Shown in pieces: positions 55,847 through 64,000 of a DNA stretch of 64,000 nucleotides (position 1 is its first letter; each line of letters begins with the position of its first letter). The position numbers and the translations under genes were made by a program. The stretch covers positions 51,174-115,173 of the forward strand of contig JBBSUC010000011.1 in assembly GCA_038235275.1 (NCBI GenBank), given 5' to 3'. The notes under the pieces were generated by a model. The model was not told where the DNA came from. It made no database searches and saw only the letters and a program-made list of their open reading frames with translations. The DNA is from Persicitalea sp038235275 (GTDB lineage: Bacteria > Bacteroidota > Bacteroidia > Cytophagales > Spirosomataceae).

Positions 55847-57186
55847 TGTAAATTGAACTGTGTCACAGTCGCTAATTACCGATGAATGCTTCTTCATCAA
55901 CGCGGAGTCTTTCGCCAAACTTAATGTATAATTGTGACATGGTCAATGCCCAGTTCCTGAGCGGCAGCGTCCACTTCTTTGTGATGTCCATCACGGCCAG
56001 ATAATACAGCTTGAGCAGCGCCATATCAGAGGTGAAAGCACCTTTGGACTTGGTCACTTTCCTTATTTGCCTGTGCATACCTTCGATGGCGTTCGTGGTG
56101 TAAATCGTGCGGCGGATGTCTGTGTCGTACTCGAAGAAGGCAGACAGATTGTCCCAGTTCTCAATCCAGGACTTGACGGCAAGCGGGTACTTCTGGCCCC
56201 ACTTGGCCTCGAACTCCAGCAGCATATCAAAGCCCCTTTCTGCGTTCACAGCCTTGTAGATGGGTTTCAGATCCGCAGCCATCTCCTTCTTATGCTTCTC
56301 AGCGACGAATCTCAGCGTCGTGCGAATCTGATGGACGATGCAGAGCTGCACCCGCGTCTGGGGAAAGGCCGCTTCCACGGCCTCGGGAAAGCCTTTCAAA
56401 CCGTCGATGCACGCAATGAATATGTCTTCGACCCCCCTCTGTTTTAAGTCCGTCAACACCGACAGCCAGAACTTGGCCCCCTCGTTTTCGGAGACATAGA
56501 CCCCTAGAAGCTCTTTCTTCCCTTCTATGTTCACGCCCAAGATGTTGTAGATCGCCCGGGACTTGACCGTGCCGTTCTCGCGCGCCTTGTAGTGGATGCA
56601 GTCCAGGAAAACGAAAGGGTAAACCGCCTCCAGCGGCCGGGTGCGCCACTCGTTAAGCATCGGGATGACGCAGTCCGTGATATGTGATATTTCGGTGGCT
56701 GAGATTTCCATAGCGTACATCTCGAGAATGAAGCCGCTAACGTCGCGCGTACTCATACCCTTGGCGTACAGCGCCAAAACCTTATCTTCAAGCTCGCTGG
56801 TGACGATTAATTGCCGCTTGGGGATGATCTTAGGCGTGAAAGTGCCCTCACGATCGCGGCTGCTCTCAATCTCTAGATGCCCTGAATTGAGACTTCTGAC
56901 TGTCTTTTTGGTCTTGCCGTTGCGGCGGTTGCTTGTCCCGGCGGCCTTGCTCTCAGCCAGATGGCTATTCAGTTCACCCTCTAGCATCGATTCCAGGAGA
57001 TGTTTCAGCATGGGGCCGAAGACGCCATCCGCGCCACCCCACTTTTTGCCCTCTGACAAGCCTAGGATTGCCTCTTCCTTGAAGCGTTCAAAATCAAATT
57101 TCTGTTCTGTTTCCATGTTTGTGTCTGATAACGTTTTGAATTTAGTTATTTTTACCTCAGTGTGAGGTGACACAGTTTAGTTTACA
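55847..57186. mobile_element. IS256-family insertion sequence, about 1.34 kb
   Basis: Terminal inverted repeats of about 20 bp with 17 or 18 matches: the inner 11 bases GTGACACAGTT are identical (55856-55866 and 57167-57177) and the outer TTTACA also matches. One transposase gene lies between. I see no obvious 8-9 bp target duplication at the chosen edges, so the exact ends may be a few bases off or the target copy has decayed. Confidence 0.88.
55872..57116 (-). CDS. IS256-family transposase (Mutator-like DDE)
   Basis: 414 residues from the ATG at 57116 (METEQKF...); a frame extension to 57173 would start inside the inverted repeat. The DDE triad is intact: D172 in 'FVFLDCIHYKAR', D238 in 'IACIDGLKGFPEA' and E345 in 'TTNAIEGMHRQIRK'. 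'LCIVHQIRTTLRFVAEKHKK' is the family helix. Length and motifs are complete, so the element may be active. Confidence 0.96.
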   Translation of the reverse strand: METEQKFDFERFKEEAILGLSEGKKWGGADGVFGPMLKHLLESMLEGELNSHLAESKAAGTSNRRNGKTKKTVRSLNSGHLEIESSRDREGTFTPKIIPKRQLIVTSELEDKVLALYAKGMSTRDVSGFILEMYAMEISATEISHITDCVIPMLNEWRTRPLEAVYPFVFLDCIHYKARENGTVKSRAIYNILGVNIEGKKELLGVYVSENEGAKFWLSVLTDLKQRGVEDIFIACIDGLKGFPEAVEAAFPQTRVQLCIVHQIRTTLRFVAEKHKKEMAADLKPIYKAVNAERGFDMLLEFEAKWGQKYPLAVKSWIENWDNLSAFFEYDTDIRRTIYTTNAIEGMHRQIRKVTKSKGAFTSDMALLKLYYLAVMDITKKWTLPLRNWALTMSQLYIKFGERLRVDEEAFIGN

Positions 57187-57697
57187 GTCTCGACATTTCT
57201 TGCAATAGAGCAAAAGTGTTTTTAATAATTGTGTCATTTTTTATTAATTCAATCGCCTCCTCGCTTAGTTTATAAACATCATCTTTATGTATAATAAAAT
57301 TATTTTTTACAAATTTAATTAAACTCTTTTTATTGGTACCTCTTTTCATAAAGATGGATGGGTCTGTATTTTCAATATTATACAATAGTATTTCTATCAT
57401 AAAGAATGGAAAACAATCATTTAAGTCAATATTTTCATTTTTGAAAAATAGACTATGAATCTGCTTAGATTTTTTTAGGTAAAATGATAATCCCTTCATT
57501 ATGATGCCCCTATCCCTTTCAGGATGAGCAATTAAATCAGCTATTTCTAGAAATATTGGATTAGTATTGTTATGCGTACAAGCAGGTCTTAAACTTATAA
57601 ATACTGATTTTACAGCATCAATATCAAAGTTTCCAGACTCGATCTTTTGAATCGTTCTGGCAATTCCAATTCTAGTACTTCTTGGTAACTCTTTCAT
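57182..57697 (-). CDS. hypothetical protein, AT-rich, 3' end altered by the IS256 element
   Basis: A 171-residue mostly helical protein I do not recognise ('RIGIARTIQKIESGNFDIDA', 'PIFLEIADLIAHPERDRG', FVKNNFIIHKDDVYKLSEEA). Its stop codon (57182-57184) lies inside the right inverted repeat of the insertion element, so the natural C-terminus may have been replaced. It is clearly AT-rich compared with the permease gene upstream. Together with the 169-residue gene at 55329-55838 it may be one acquired unit. Confidence 0.6.
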   Translation of the reverse strand: MKELPRSTRIGIARTIQKIESGNFDIDAVKSVFISLRPACTHNNTNPIFLEIADLIAHPERDRGIIMKGLSFYLKKSKQIHSLFFKNENIDLNDCFPFFMIEILLYNIENTDPSIFMKRGTNKKSLIKFVKNNFIIHKDDVYKLSEEAIELIKNDTIIKNTFALLQEMSRL

Positions 57698-57727
57698 ACG
57701 TATGGAACGAAATGCGAAATATTTATT

Positions 57728-59026
57728 TTAAGATAGAAATTTCAGCCCATAACTCCCAACCATTATCCCCACAAAAACCATAGCTGACACAGGATTATAA
57801 ATCGTCAAAGCAATCAAAGAAACAACCGCAATCACCAGCGTTACCCAAGGTACCAGCGGATAGCCAGGCGTACGAAACGGCCGCTCCAACTCCGGTTCTT
57901 TTTTACGTAAAATAATGAAGGAGACCAGCGAAAAGGAGTACATTGTTAACGCCCCGAAGGCGGAGAGGATGATGATTTCGGCGGTGGATTGGGTGAGTAG
58001 GGCCAGAAGGCCGATGGCCATGTTGAGGAGCAGGGCATTGGCGGGGGTTCGGTATTTTGGGTGGATTTTGCCGAGTAGCACCGGGCCATTGCCCAACCGA
58101 CAAAACTCGTAGGTGGAGCGCCCGGCGGCTAGTAGTAATCCGTGAAAGGAAGCCACCAGGCCAAAAACTCCGAAACCGATGATGAGATTGTAGAGCGGGT
58201 GTTTCTCCGTCCCAACCTGCTGCAAAGCCAGCGGCAGCGGCGAGTCGGAAACTCTTCCGGCTTCGTCGAGCACCACGCCCGCCCAGCCCGACACGCCCAC
58301 CGCCGCGACGAAGGTGAAAGCGCACAGCAGCACCAGTGTCGCCATCGCCAGCAAAAAGCCTCGCGTAAGATCGCGCTGCGGGTTCAGACTTTCTTCGGCC
58401 ACGTTGGCCAGACCTTCGATACCCAGAAAAAACCAGATCGCAAACGGAATGGCCGCGAACACACCACCCCAGCCGTTGGGCAGGGCATTGGCGGTAAAGG
58501 CTTCGCGCGAAAAGTTGGGCAGCGTAATACTGGCAAACAAAATCAACCCCACTACGGCTACCACCGTCACGAACAGCTCAAAGGTAGCGGCCAGGTTAGT
58601 TCCCAGGATATTGAGAATGGTAAACAAAATATACACCCCTACTGCGATGGCCAGCGGCGGTACACTCGGCACGAACAGCGAAACGTAGGCCCCAATTCCC
58701 GCTGCGATGGCCGGAGGCGCGAACAAAAACTCGATGTTCTGCGCCATGCCCGCCAGGAAGCCGCCCCGCGCGCCCATCGCCCGACTGGCGTAGTCGAACG
58801 CCCCGCCCGCCTTAGGAATGGCGCAAGCCAACTCGGCGTAGCTCAGCGTGAAGCCCAGGTACATGGCGATGACCAGGCCCGTAGCGACGGCCATGCCCAG
58901 CGTGCCACCTTCCTGCAAGCCGAGGTTCCAGCCGAAGTACATCCCGGAAATGACGTAGCCCACGCCCAGGCCCCAGAGAAGCGTTGGTGTGAGGGTCTTT
59001 TTTAGCTGTTGGGCGTCTTGAGACAA
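57728..59026 (-). CDS. ethanolamine permease-like APC transporter
   Basis: A 432-residue protein with 12 helices. LLWGLGVGYVISGMYFGWNL, 'ACAIPKAGGAFDYASRAMGA', 'NIEFLFAPPAIAAGIGAYVS' and 'PFAIWFFLGIEGLANVAEES' match the ethanolamine permease (Eat) branch of the APC superfamily. No ethanolamine ammonia-lyase genes are in this window, so the natural substrate may be another amine or amino acid. It overlaps neither neighbour; the LolC/E-like gene stands 8 bases upstream on the same strand. Confidence 0.85.
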   Translation of the reverse strand: MSQDAQQLKKTLTPTLLWGLGVGYVISGMYFGWNLGLQEGGTLGMAVATGLVIAMYLGFTLSYAELACAIPKAGGAFDYASRAMGARGGFLAGMAQNIEFLFAPPAIAAGIGAYVSLFVPSVPPLAIAVGVYILFTILNILGTNLAATFELFVTVVAVVGLILFASITLPNFSREAFTANALPNGWGGVFAAIPFAIWFFLGIEGLANVAEESLNPQRDLTRGFLLAMATLVLLCAFTFVAAVGVSGWAGVVLDEAGRVSDSPLPLALQQVGTEKHPLYNLIIGFGVFGLVASFHGLLLAAGRSTYEFCRLGNGPVLLGKIHPKYRTPANALLLNMAIGLLALLTQSTAEIIILSAFGALTMYSFSLVSFIILRKKEPELERPFRTPGYPLVPWVTLVIAVVSLIALTIYNPVSAMVFVGIMVGSYGLKFLS

Positions 59027-59034
59027 AGGAAAAA

Positions 59035-60255
59035 CTATTTCTTAAACAGAAGTGCCTTGATGGGTTGAATTCGTGTGATAACGTAGGTAGGGATGAGCAA
59101 CACCAACCCCACTAAAAGCAAAGTCAAAAGATTGATGAGCAGCACCGTACCCCAGTCGAAGATGATGGGAACGGTATCCATATAATAGTTCACTGGATCG
59201 AGGGGGATGAGGTGGAACTGCCATTGCAGCCACGCCAGAAAAAGGCCCGCGAAGTTGCCGATGAGTAGTCCGCGCAGGACGATGTAGACGCCCACCCGTA
59301 CGAAAATGGTGCGAATCTGCCGATCGGGGCTACCCAGGGTTTTGAGCAAACCGACTAGCGGCGTGCGCTCCATAATCATCACCAGCAGAATCGAAATCAT
59401 GTTGAAACTGGCCACGAACAGGATCAGCGTCATAAACACCGCCGTGTTGCGGTCCAGCAGCAGCAGCCACTCAAAGACGGGCCGGAAGGTTTCCGTGACT
59501 TTTTGCAGAAACATATCCGGGTCCATGTAATTGAAAATCTTCTCGGCCGAGGCGTCGATTTGGGCGAAATCTTTGAGGTAAATTTCGTAGGTACCCACCG
59601 TATCCGCCCCCCAGTCGTTGAGGCGCTGGATCAGGGCCAAATCTCCCACAATCAACGTATTGTCAAATTCCTCCATGTCGGTTTCGTAAATTCCGACGAC
59701 ATTTAGTTTGCGGGCGCGGGGTGGATTTTGTACAAAGTACATGAGTACGTCGTCGCCCGCTTTCAGGCGGAGTTGGCGGGCGATCTGCTGGCTCAGGATG
59801 ATTTCCTGCGCGTAGCCGCTGTCAGGAAATTGAATCAGGCGGCCCGAAATCAGACTTTCCTCGAAAATCTTCCAGTCGTAGTCTTTCCCGACGCCTTTCA
59901 GCACTACGCCTTTCAGTTCGTCGGGGGTTTTCAGGATGCCCGACTTATGGGCCACGGCCTGCCAGTGCGCCACTTCGGGCATCTTGGACAAGTCCTCCGA
60001 GAGCGTCGTCTTCAGCGGCATCGCCGCTTCCTCGTAGCTATTATTGAGCGTCAGCGAATTGACCCGCAGGTGCGCCCCGAAAAGGAAGACCTTATCCTGA
60101 ATGACTTCTTTGAACCCAAAAAGTACCGCGAAGGCCAAAATCCCCACGGCAGTGCTGATGGCGATGCTCGCAATGCCGATGCGCGTGACCGTAGCCGAGA
60201 AAGTACCCACGGCATTGTGGCGGATGCGGTCGGCGATGAAAGCGGGAAAACGCAA
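59035..60255 (-). CDS. LolC/LolE-like ABC transporter permease (FtsX family)
   Basis: A 406-residue inner-membrane protein with four helices (about 25-48, 272-294, 322-345 and 368-392). A large periplasmic domain lies between the first two (about 50-268), which is the LolC/E topology for lipoprotein release. 'NMISILLVMIMERTPLVGLL' is the FtsX-family helix 2-3 loop, and 'LLIPTYVITRIQPIKALLFK' is the C-terminal signature. The ATPase partner is not encoded nearby. It is divergently arranged with the NamZ-like gene (60 bases apart). Confidence 0.88.
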   Translation of the reverse strand: MRFPAFIADRIRHNAVGTFSATVTRIGIASIAISTAVGILAFAVLFGFKEVIQDKVFLFGAHLRVNSLTLNNSYEEAAMPLKTTLSEDLSKMPEVAHWQAVAHKSGILKTPDELKGVVLKGVGKDYDWKIFEESLISGRLIQFPDSGYAQEIILSQQIARQLRLKAGDDVLMYFVQNPPRARKLNVVGIYETDMEEFDNTLIVGDLALIQRLNDWGADTVGTYEIYLKDFAQIDASAEKIFNYMDPDMFLQKVTETFRPVFEWLLLLDRNTAVFMTLILFVASFNMISILLVMIMERTPLVGLLKTLGSPDRQIRTIFVRVGVYIVLRGLLIGNFAGLFLAWLQWQFHLIPLDPVNYYMDTVPIIFDWGTVLLINLLTLLLVGLVLLIPTYVITRIQPIKALLFKK

Positions 60256-60315
60256 GGCGGGCGGAGGTTTTTGGGTTTATGTCGTAATTTGCAAATCTAA
60301 CGAAAAACCCTTCCT

Positions 60316-61524
60316 ATGAACTATGTTCTTTCGGTGCTGCTGGCATTTACGCTCAGCACTTGCGGCAATACGTCGCAAAATGATACCGCCGCAACTGGCC
60401 AAAACACCAGCCAGGAAAACAAAACCGACGACCTGAAACTCGGCATCGACCGCACGGGCGAGTATCTGCCACTGCTCGCAGGAAAGCGCGTGGGCCTGGT
60501 CGTGAATCACACGACGCTCTTTTCCAATGGCACTCATCTGGCCGACAGCCTGCTGGCTTTGGGCGTCAAAATCCAGACCATTTTCGCCCCCGAACACGGC
60601 TTCCGGGGCCAGGCCGACGCCGGGGCTACGATCAAAGACGGCAAAGACGCACAAACCGACCTGCCCATTGTGTCGCTTTACGGCAAGAACAAAAAGCCCT
60701 CGGCGGAGCAGTTGCAAGACATCGACCTCATGATTTTCGATATTCAGGACGTTGGCGTGCGCTACTACACCTATCCCAGCACGATGCATTACGTCCTGGA
60801 AGCCTGCGCCGAAAACGGCAAGCCTTGTGTTATCCTCGATCGCCCCAATCCCAACGGTGACTACGTGGACGGCCCCGTGCTGGACCCGAAATTTAAATCT
60901 TTCGTGGGCATGAATCCCGTTCCGATCGTCCACGGCCTCACCTCCGCCGAACTGGCCCTGATGATCAACGGTGAGGGCTGGCTGGAAGGCCGGAAAAGTT
61001 GCGACCTTACCGTGGTGCCCTGTACGGGCTATAACCACCGGATGGTCTACGAACTACCCGTAAAGCCCTCTCCTAACCTGCCCAATCTGCAATCCATTAG
61101 GCTATACCCATCGATTTGCCTATTCGAGCCGACCATCGTCAGCGTCGGGCGCGGCACCGATACGCAGTTTCAGGTCATCGGCGCACCGAATCCGGTGTAC
61201 GGTTCGTACCAATTTACACCAACCGATAAGCCCGGTGCGCAGAATCCGCCCAACAAAGGGAAAGTGTGCTACGGCCTGGATTTGCGCGAAGTAAATACCC
61301 GGCAAGAAGGCTTCACGCTGAAATACGTCCTCGACTTTTACAATAAAACCCCCGACAAAACGAAGTTTTTCACCAGCGCCGACTTCTTCGACAAACTCGC
61401 CGGCACGGACATGATCCGCAAAATGATGATCGCCGGGAAGAATGAGGCGGAAATTCGCGCGGCTTTTACGCCGGGCTTGGAGGAATTTAAGGAGAAGCGG
61501 GAGAAGTATTTGTTGTATAAATAG
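60316..61524 (+). CDS. namZ: DUF1343 exo-beta-N-acetylmuramidase (NamZ-like) lipoprotein
   Basis: A 402-residue lipoprotein (Cys16 in LAFTLSTC). 'RVGLVVNHTTLFSNGTHLAD', 'IFAPEHGFRGQADAGATI', 'DIDLMIFDIQDVGVRYYTYP' and 'RLYPSICLFEPTIVSVGRGT' cover the whole DUF1343 family, now known as NamZ, which removes non-reducing-end MurNAc from peptidoglycan fragments. It is presumably on the outer membrane facing the periplasm. It lies directly upstream of a hexosamine-6-phosphate deaminase-like gene, which fits cell-wall sugar recycling. Confidence 0.9.
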   Translation: MNYVLSVLLAFTLSTCGNTSQNDTAATGQNTSQENKTDDLKLGIDRTGEYLPLLAGKRVGLVVNHTTLFSNGTHLADSLLALGVKIQTIFAPEHGFRGQADAGATIKDGKDAQTDLPIVSLYGKNKKPSAEQLQDIDLMIFDIQDVGVRYYTYPSTMHYVLEACAENGKPCVILDRPNPNGDYVDGPVLDPKFKSFVGMNPVPIVHGLTSAELALMINGEGWLEGRKSCDLTVVPCTGYNHRMVYELPVKPSPNLPNLQSIRLYPSICLFEPTIVSVGRGTDTQFQVIGAPNPVYGSYQFTPTDKPGAQNPPNKGKVCYGLDLREVNTRQEGFTLKYVLDFYNKTPDKTKFFTSADFFDKLAGTDMIRKMMIAGKNEAEIRAAFTPGLEEFKEKREKYLLYK

Positions 61525-61592
61525 AAAAAGGAAAAATGCCTTTGACCAACAATAGCGAAAGCAAAAGCACTGTCAACTGTCAACTGAATAAA

Positions 61593-62318
61593 ATGCTACT
61601 AATCCACCAAAACCACGAAACCCTTTCCCAGACCGTCGCCGAGCGCGTGGCGAAAGCTTTGCAAGAAAAACCCGACGCGCTAATTTGTCTACCTTCGGGC
61701 AACACGCCACTGCGGTTGTTCGAAATTTTGGTCAATCAGCACGAGATTGGCGAAATCGACTTTTCCCACTGCACCTTTGCGCTGCTGGACGAGTGGCTGG
61801 GCATGGACGGACAGGATGAAGGAAGCTGCCGCTACTGGATCGACGCGAAGTTGCTGAATCCGCTGGATTTCAAGAAAAAGCAAATCGTAGCCTTCGACGC
61901 TAAGAGCGATAATTTACAAGGTGAATGCGAGCGCGTCAATCAGGAAATCGAAGATTTAGGCGGCTTCGACCTCGTCGTGCTGGGCGTGGGTATGAACGGC
62001 CACTTGGCTCTTAATGAGCCAGGTACACCCTTCGACAGCTACGCCCACGTAAGTACGCTTGCTCCAATCACAGCGGAGGTCGGGCAGAAGTATTTTTCCA
62101 AGCAAACCCCACTTACCGCAGGGATTACCCTCGGTATCCGGCATTTTCTGGAAGCCAAAGAACTCATTGTGATGGCAAGCGGCGAAGCCAAAGCGCCCGT
62201 AATGAAGCAAGCAATGGAAGGGGAAGTGACAGAAGATTTCCCGGCGAGCGTCGTGCAGAAGGATGAGAAAATTCTGGTTATGCTGGACGAAGAAGCGGCG
62301 AGTGAACTCGTATCCTGA
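61593..62318 (+). CDS. glucosamine/galactosamine-6-phosphate deaminase-like enzyme (NagB/AgaI group)
   Basis: 241 residues from the ATG at 61593; an earlier in-frame ATG adds a polar leader without family likeness. 'ALICLPSGNTPLRLFEI', 'FALLDEWLGM' (D66, E67) and 'GVGMNGHLALNEPGTPFD' (H137, E142) are the catalytic motifs of the isomerase/deaminase family. It is shorter than E. coli NagB and closer in pattern to AgaI. It converts a hexosamine 6-phosphate to the ketose phosphate plus ammonia. Adjacent to the NamZ-like gene, so it may handle sugars recovered from peptidoglycan. Confidence 0.85.
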   Translation: MLLIHQNHETLSQTVAERVAKALQEKPDALICLPSGNTPLRLFEILVNQHEIGEIDFSHCTFALLDEWLGMDGQDEGSCRYWIDAKLLNPLDFKKKQIVAFDAKSDNLQGECERVNQEIEDLGGFDLVVLGVGMNGHLALNEPGTPFDSYAHVSTLAPITAEVGQKYFSKQTPLTAGITLGIRHFLEAKELIVMASGEAKAPVMKQAMEGEVTEDFPASVVQKDEKILVMLDEEAASELVS

Positions 62319-62405
62319 CTTTTTTTCAGTAAGCGTAAAATTGCGTTATGAAACACAAACCGCCGACCTTGCGTTTTAACCCCACAAACTAAACAAAACC
62401 AAAAA

Positions 62406-63074
62406 ATGAATCTATACAAAACTATTGCCGTAGCCGCCGCCAGCCTGATGCTGGGTGCCGCTTCGTGCGATACCATGAGCCAAAACCAGGGAAAAGACAA
62501 CAGTGCCGTGCGCGATGTGGCCCTCGAAGCCCCCGCCGGACAAGCTACGGTGGCTTTTGCCGAAGGCTGCTTCTGGTGTTCCGAGGAGATTTTTCAAGCC
62601 GTCGTGGGGGTAGACTCGGTCATTTCGGGCTACGCGGGCGGCCACACCAAAAACCCGACCTACGACCTGGTCAACACCGAAACCACGGGACACGCCGAAA
62701 CGGTGCTGGTTTATTACGACCCTGCCAAGATTAGCTACGAAGAATTGGTGAAAGTCTTCTATTTCTCCCACGATCCCACCACGCTGAACCAGCAGGGACC
62801 GGATCGCGGCACTTCCTACCGCTCCATCCTTTTTTACCAAACGCCCGAAGAAAAGGCGATCGCTGAGCGCCTGACCGCCGAAATGAACAAAGACCGTTTT
62901 AACGGCAAAATCACGACGCAAATCATGAAGCTCGATAAGTTCTACCGCGCCGAGGGCTACCACCAGGATTACATCGAACACAACCCCGGTAACCCCTACG
63001 TCCAAAACGTCTCTCTCCCCCGCTTCAAAAAGTTCAAAGCGGCTTATAAGGGGGCACTTAAAGCGGGAGTTTAG
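62406..63074 (+). CDS. msrA: peptide-methionine (S)-S-oxide reductase, lipoprotein form
   Basis: A 222-residue enzyme. Signal with lipobox LGAASC (Cys21), then the MsrA domain: 'FAEGCFWCSEEIFQAVVG' (Cys55 nucleophile and Cys58), 'GYAGGHTKNPTYDLVNTETT', 'HAETVLVYYDPAKISYEELV' and 'FYRAEGYHQDYIEHN'. It repairs oxidised methionines in envelope proteins, using thioredoxin-like reductants delivered across the membrane. An MsrB partner is not present. Confidence 0.95.
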   Translation: MNLYKTIAVAAASLMLGAASCDTMSQNQGKDNSAVRDVALEAPAGQATVAFAEGCFWCSEEIFQAVVGVDSVISGYAGGHTKNPTYDLVNTETTGHAETVLVYYDPAKISYEELVKVFYFSHDPTTLNQQGPDRGTSYRSILFYQTPEEKAIAERLTAEMNKDRFNGKITTQIMKLDKFYRAEGYHQDYIEHNPGNPYVQNVSLPRFKKFKAAYKGALKAGV

Positions 63075-63096
63075 TTTTGGGGTTAAAAGGTCAAAG

Positions 63097-63156
63097 GTTA
63101 AGGGTTCGCAGGCATCTTATTACAGATCGCGTGAAAGGCCCCTTAACCCTTAACCA
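63097..63156. terminator. inverted repeat between convergent msrA and LEA14-like genes
   Basis: GGTTAAGGGTT (63097-63107) pairs with AACCCTTAACC (63146-63156) across 38 bases. It is a weak, possibly bidirectional stop. Confidence 0.4.
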
Positions 63157-63172
63157 ACCTAAACGATCATCG

Positions 63173-63802
63173 TTATTTCCCCAGCACCATATTCGAAGTT
63201 ATTTCCTGCTCAAAAGTAATGTAGCCGGGGTAGTTGACGGCTTTGTCGCCGACGGACAGAGTGGGCTTGATCTTGACGGTCAGGACGGCGGGCTTGGTGT
63301 CGTCCTTGCCCGAGAGCGACTGGATCATGGCCACGAAACTATCGCGGGTTTGTTCGTTGGCAATCAGGTCGTAAGCATTGGTGCTGAGAACAACAGGTAC
63401 CTTCGTGCTACCCGTGCCGGGATACACCTCGATGCGGCGGTTCAGGACACCCTTGAAAATCTCACTTTTGGAAAGTAACACAATGTACTCCAATTGGTTG
63501 ATCGCCGCCAAATTCTTGGTCGGATTGACAATGTCGAGATTGACGCGAAGATCAAGGGGTACTTTCTTGCGAAGCAGGGCTAAGCCTAACTGTGGGTAAT
63601 TGACCGGGTTCAAATCTTTGATACTCTTAATGTTCCTGAACTCCCGAACATCCGTACCCGCCAGGTAAATGCTATCGACGGAAGTGATAGCGTAACGGCA
63701 ATCACCAAAAGTTTTAGCTTCTTTGACTTGCTTGCTCACGCCGCATTGCGTAAGGAAAACGACAACGGCCAGTAAGCCGACCGCGCTGATTAATTTCTTC
63801 AT
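63173..63802 (-). CDS. LEA14-like lipoprotein, hypothetical
   Basis: A 209-residue lipoprotein (lipobox 'VVFLTQC', Cys20). The mature chain is beta-rich, with 'PLDLRVNLDIVNPTKNLAAI' followed by 'EYIVLLSKSEIFKGVLNRRI', which recalls the water-stress/LEA type 2 beta-sandwich that occurs in Bacteroidota lipoproteins. Function unknown; it probably faces the periplasm. The last 200 bases of the window, upstream of it, show no gene. Confidence 0.75.
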   Translation of the reverse strand: MKKLISAVGLLAVVVFLTQCGVSKQVKEAKTFGDCRYAITSVDSIYLAGTDVREFRNIKSIKDLNPVNYPQLGLALLRKKVPLDLRVNLDIVNPTKNLAAINQLEYIVLLSKSEIFKGVLNRRIEVYPGTGSTKVPVVLSTNAYDLIANEQTRDSFVAMIQSLSGKDDTKPAVLTVKIKPTLSVGDKAVNYPGYITFEQEITSNMVLGK

Positions 63803-64000
63803 TGGTTCTTGAGATTATTATTTTGTGAATAGCCGTTAGAACGCCAACTGCGTCCTCTTCCGTTCGGCTGAGTTTTTTATTTTTGATAAAAAAGGCTGTA
63901 AAAAACTCCCGACGCCCCTACGACGGGATTCGCCGGAGACAGTTTAAAAATAATTTTAGCACAAGTCTTTTTGAATGAATACAGAACAGTAGCCGGAAAG
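63803..64000. other. window end, no gene seen
   Basis: AT-rich sequence upstream of the LEA14-like gene; it should carry its promoter. No frame on either strand looks coding. Confidence 0.4.

Noticed and set aside
58142..59005. 287-codon frame antisense to the ethanolamine-type permease gene
   Set aside because: Mirror of an intact 12-helix transporter; the translation is charged, low-complexity sequence.

Overview
The window looks like chromosome of a moderately high-GC member of the Bacteroidota, most likely Cytophagales (Spirosomataceae-like; the family level is my inference). The grounds are two SusC/SusD outer-membrane pairs, an ECF sigma/FecR pair feeding an STN-domain SusC, many short lipoprotein signals, twin-arginine leaders on sugar enzymes, and genes with no Shine-Dalgarno sequences. 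No rRNA, tRNA or CRISPR array was seen.

1-3.8 kb is eroded: a cut Uma2-family gene, an M28 peptidase pseudogene, an exported sugar isomerase-like protein and a HigA remnant, followed by about 750 bases without a gene. 3.8-18.3 kb is a catabolic block, all on the + strand: SusC, SusD, a ManD/RspA-like dehydratase, a LacI regulator, an uncharacterised mandelate-racemase-family dehydratase, a DgoD-like galactonate dehydratase, a galactose-mutarotase-like protein, a PQQ dehydrogenase with a haem c site, and a hexuronate/aldonate-type MFS transporter. The three enolase-superfamily enzymes each carry an export-type leader and an intact set of metal ligands. The block therefore suggests oxidation of sugars to aldonates and dehydration outside the cytoplasm, then uptake.

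18.4-29.7 kb holds an ECF sigma factor, FecR, STN-SusC and SusD signalling-uptake unit, then an SGNH/TPR membrane protein, a Tat-type Gfo/Idh/MocA oxidoreductase and a small secreted protein. 30-36.2 kb pairs a very large fused xanthine-dehydrogenase-type molybdoenzyme with a lipoprotein carrying a CxxCH haem site. 36.3-40.3 kb is a metal-uptake cluster whose siderophore receptor is frameshifted, ending at a strong bidirectional terminator. 40.3-47.6 kb holds housekeeping and regulatory genes, mostly on the - strand: S51 peptidase, AhpD-like, DUF2306, Crp, TetR, GAPDH, a truncated NAD(P)-binding protein, phospholipase A1, and an FKBP lipoprotein on the + strand.

43.2-50.2 kb contains a dispersed repeat family of about 45-70 bp with inverted ends, often behind a GGCC-stem hairpin. 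Among the repeats lie a DUF433/DUF5615 toxin-antitoxin locus and an extra DUF433 gene. 49.1-52.0 kb is a strikingly AT-rich island: a PD-(D/E)xK-like DUF6602 protein, and a translationally coupled pair of a histidine-kinase-like ATPase and a membrane-tethered receiver domain with no DNA-binding output. This pair is my best candidate for an undescribed signalling or defence module. An orphan higA follows.

52.6-64 kb holds transporters (APC permease, nucleoside-recognition membrane protein, ethanolamine-type permease, LolC/E-like permease), an IS256-family element inserted beside two AT-rich genes of unknown function, a peptidoglycan-recycling pair (NamZ-like and a GlcN6P-deaminase-like enzyme), a lipoprotein MsrA and an LEA14-like lipoprotein.
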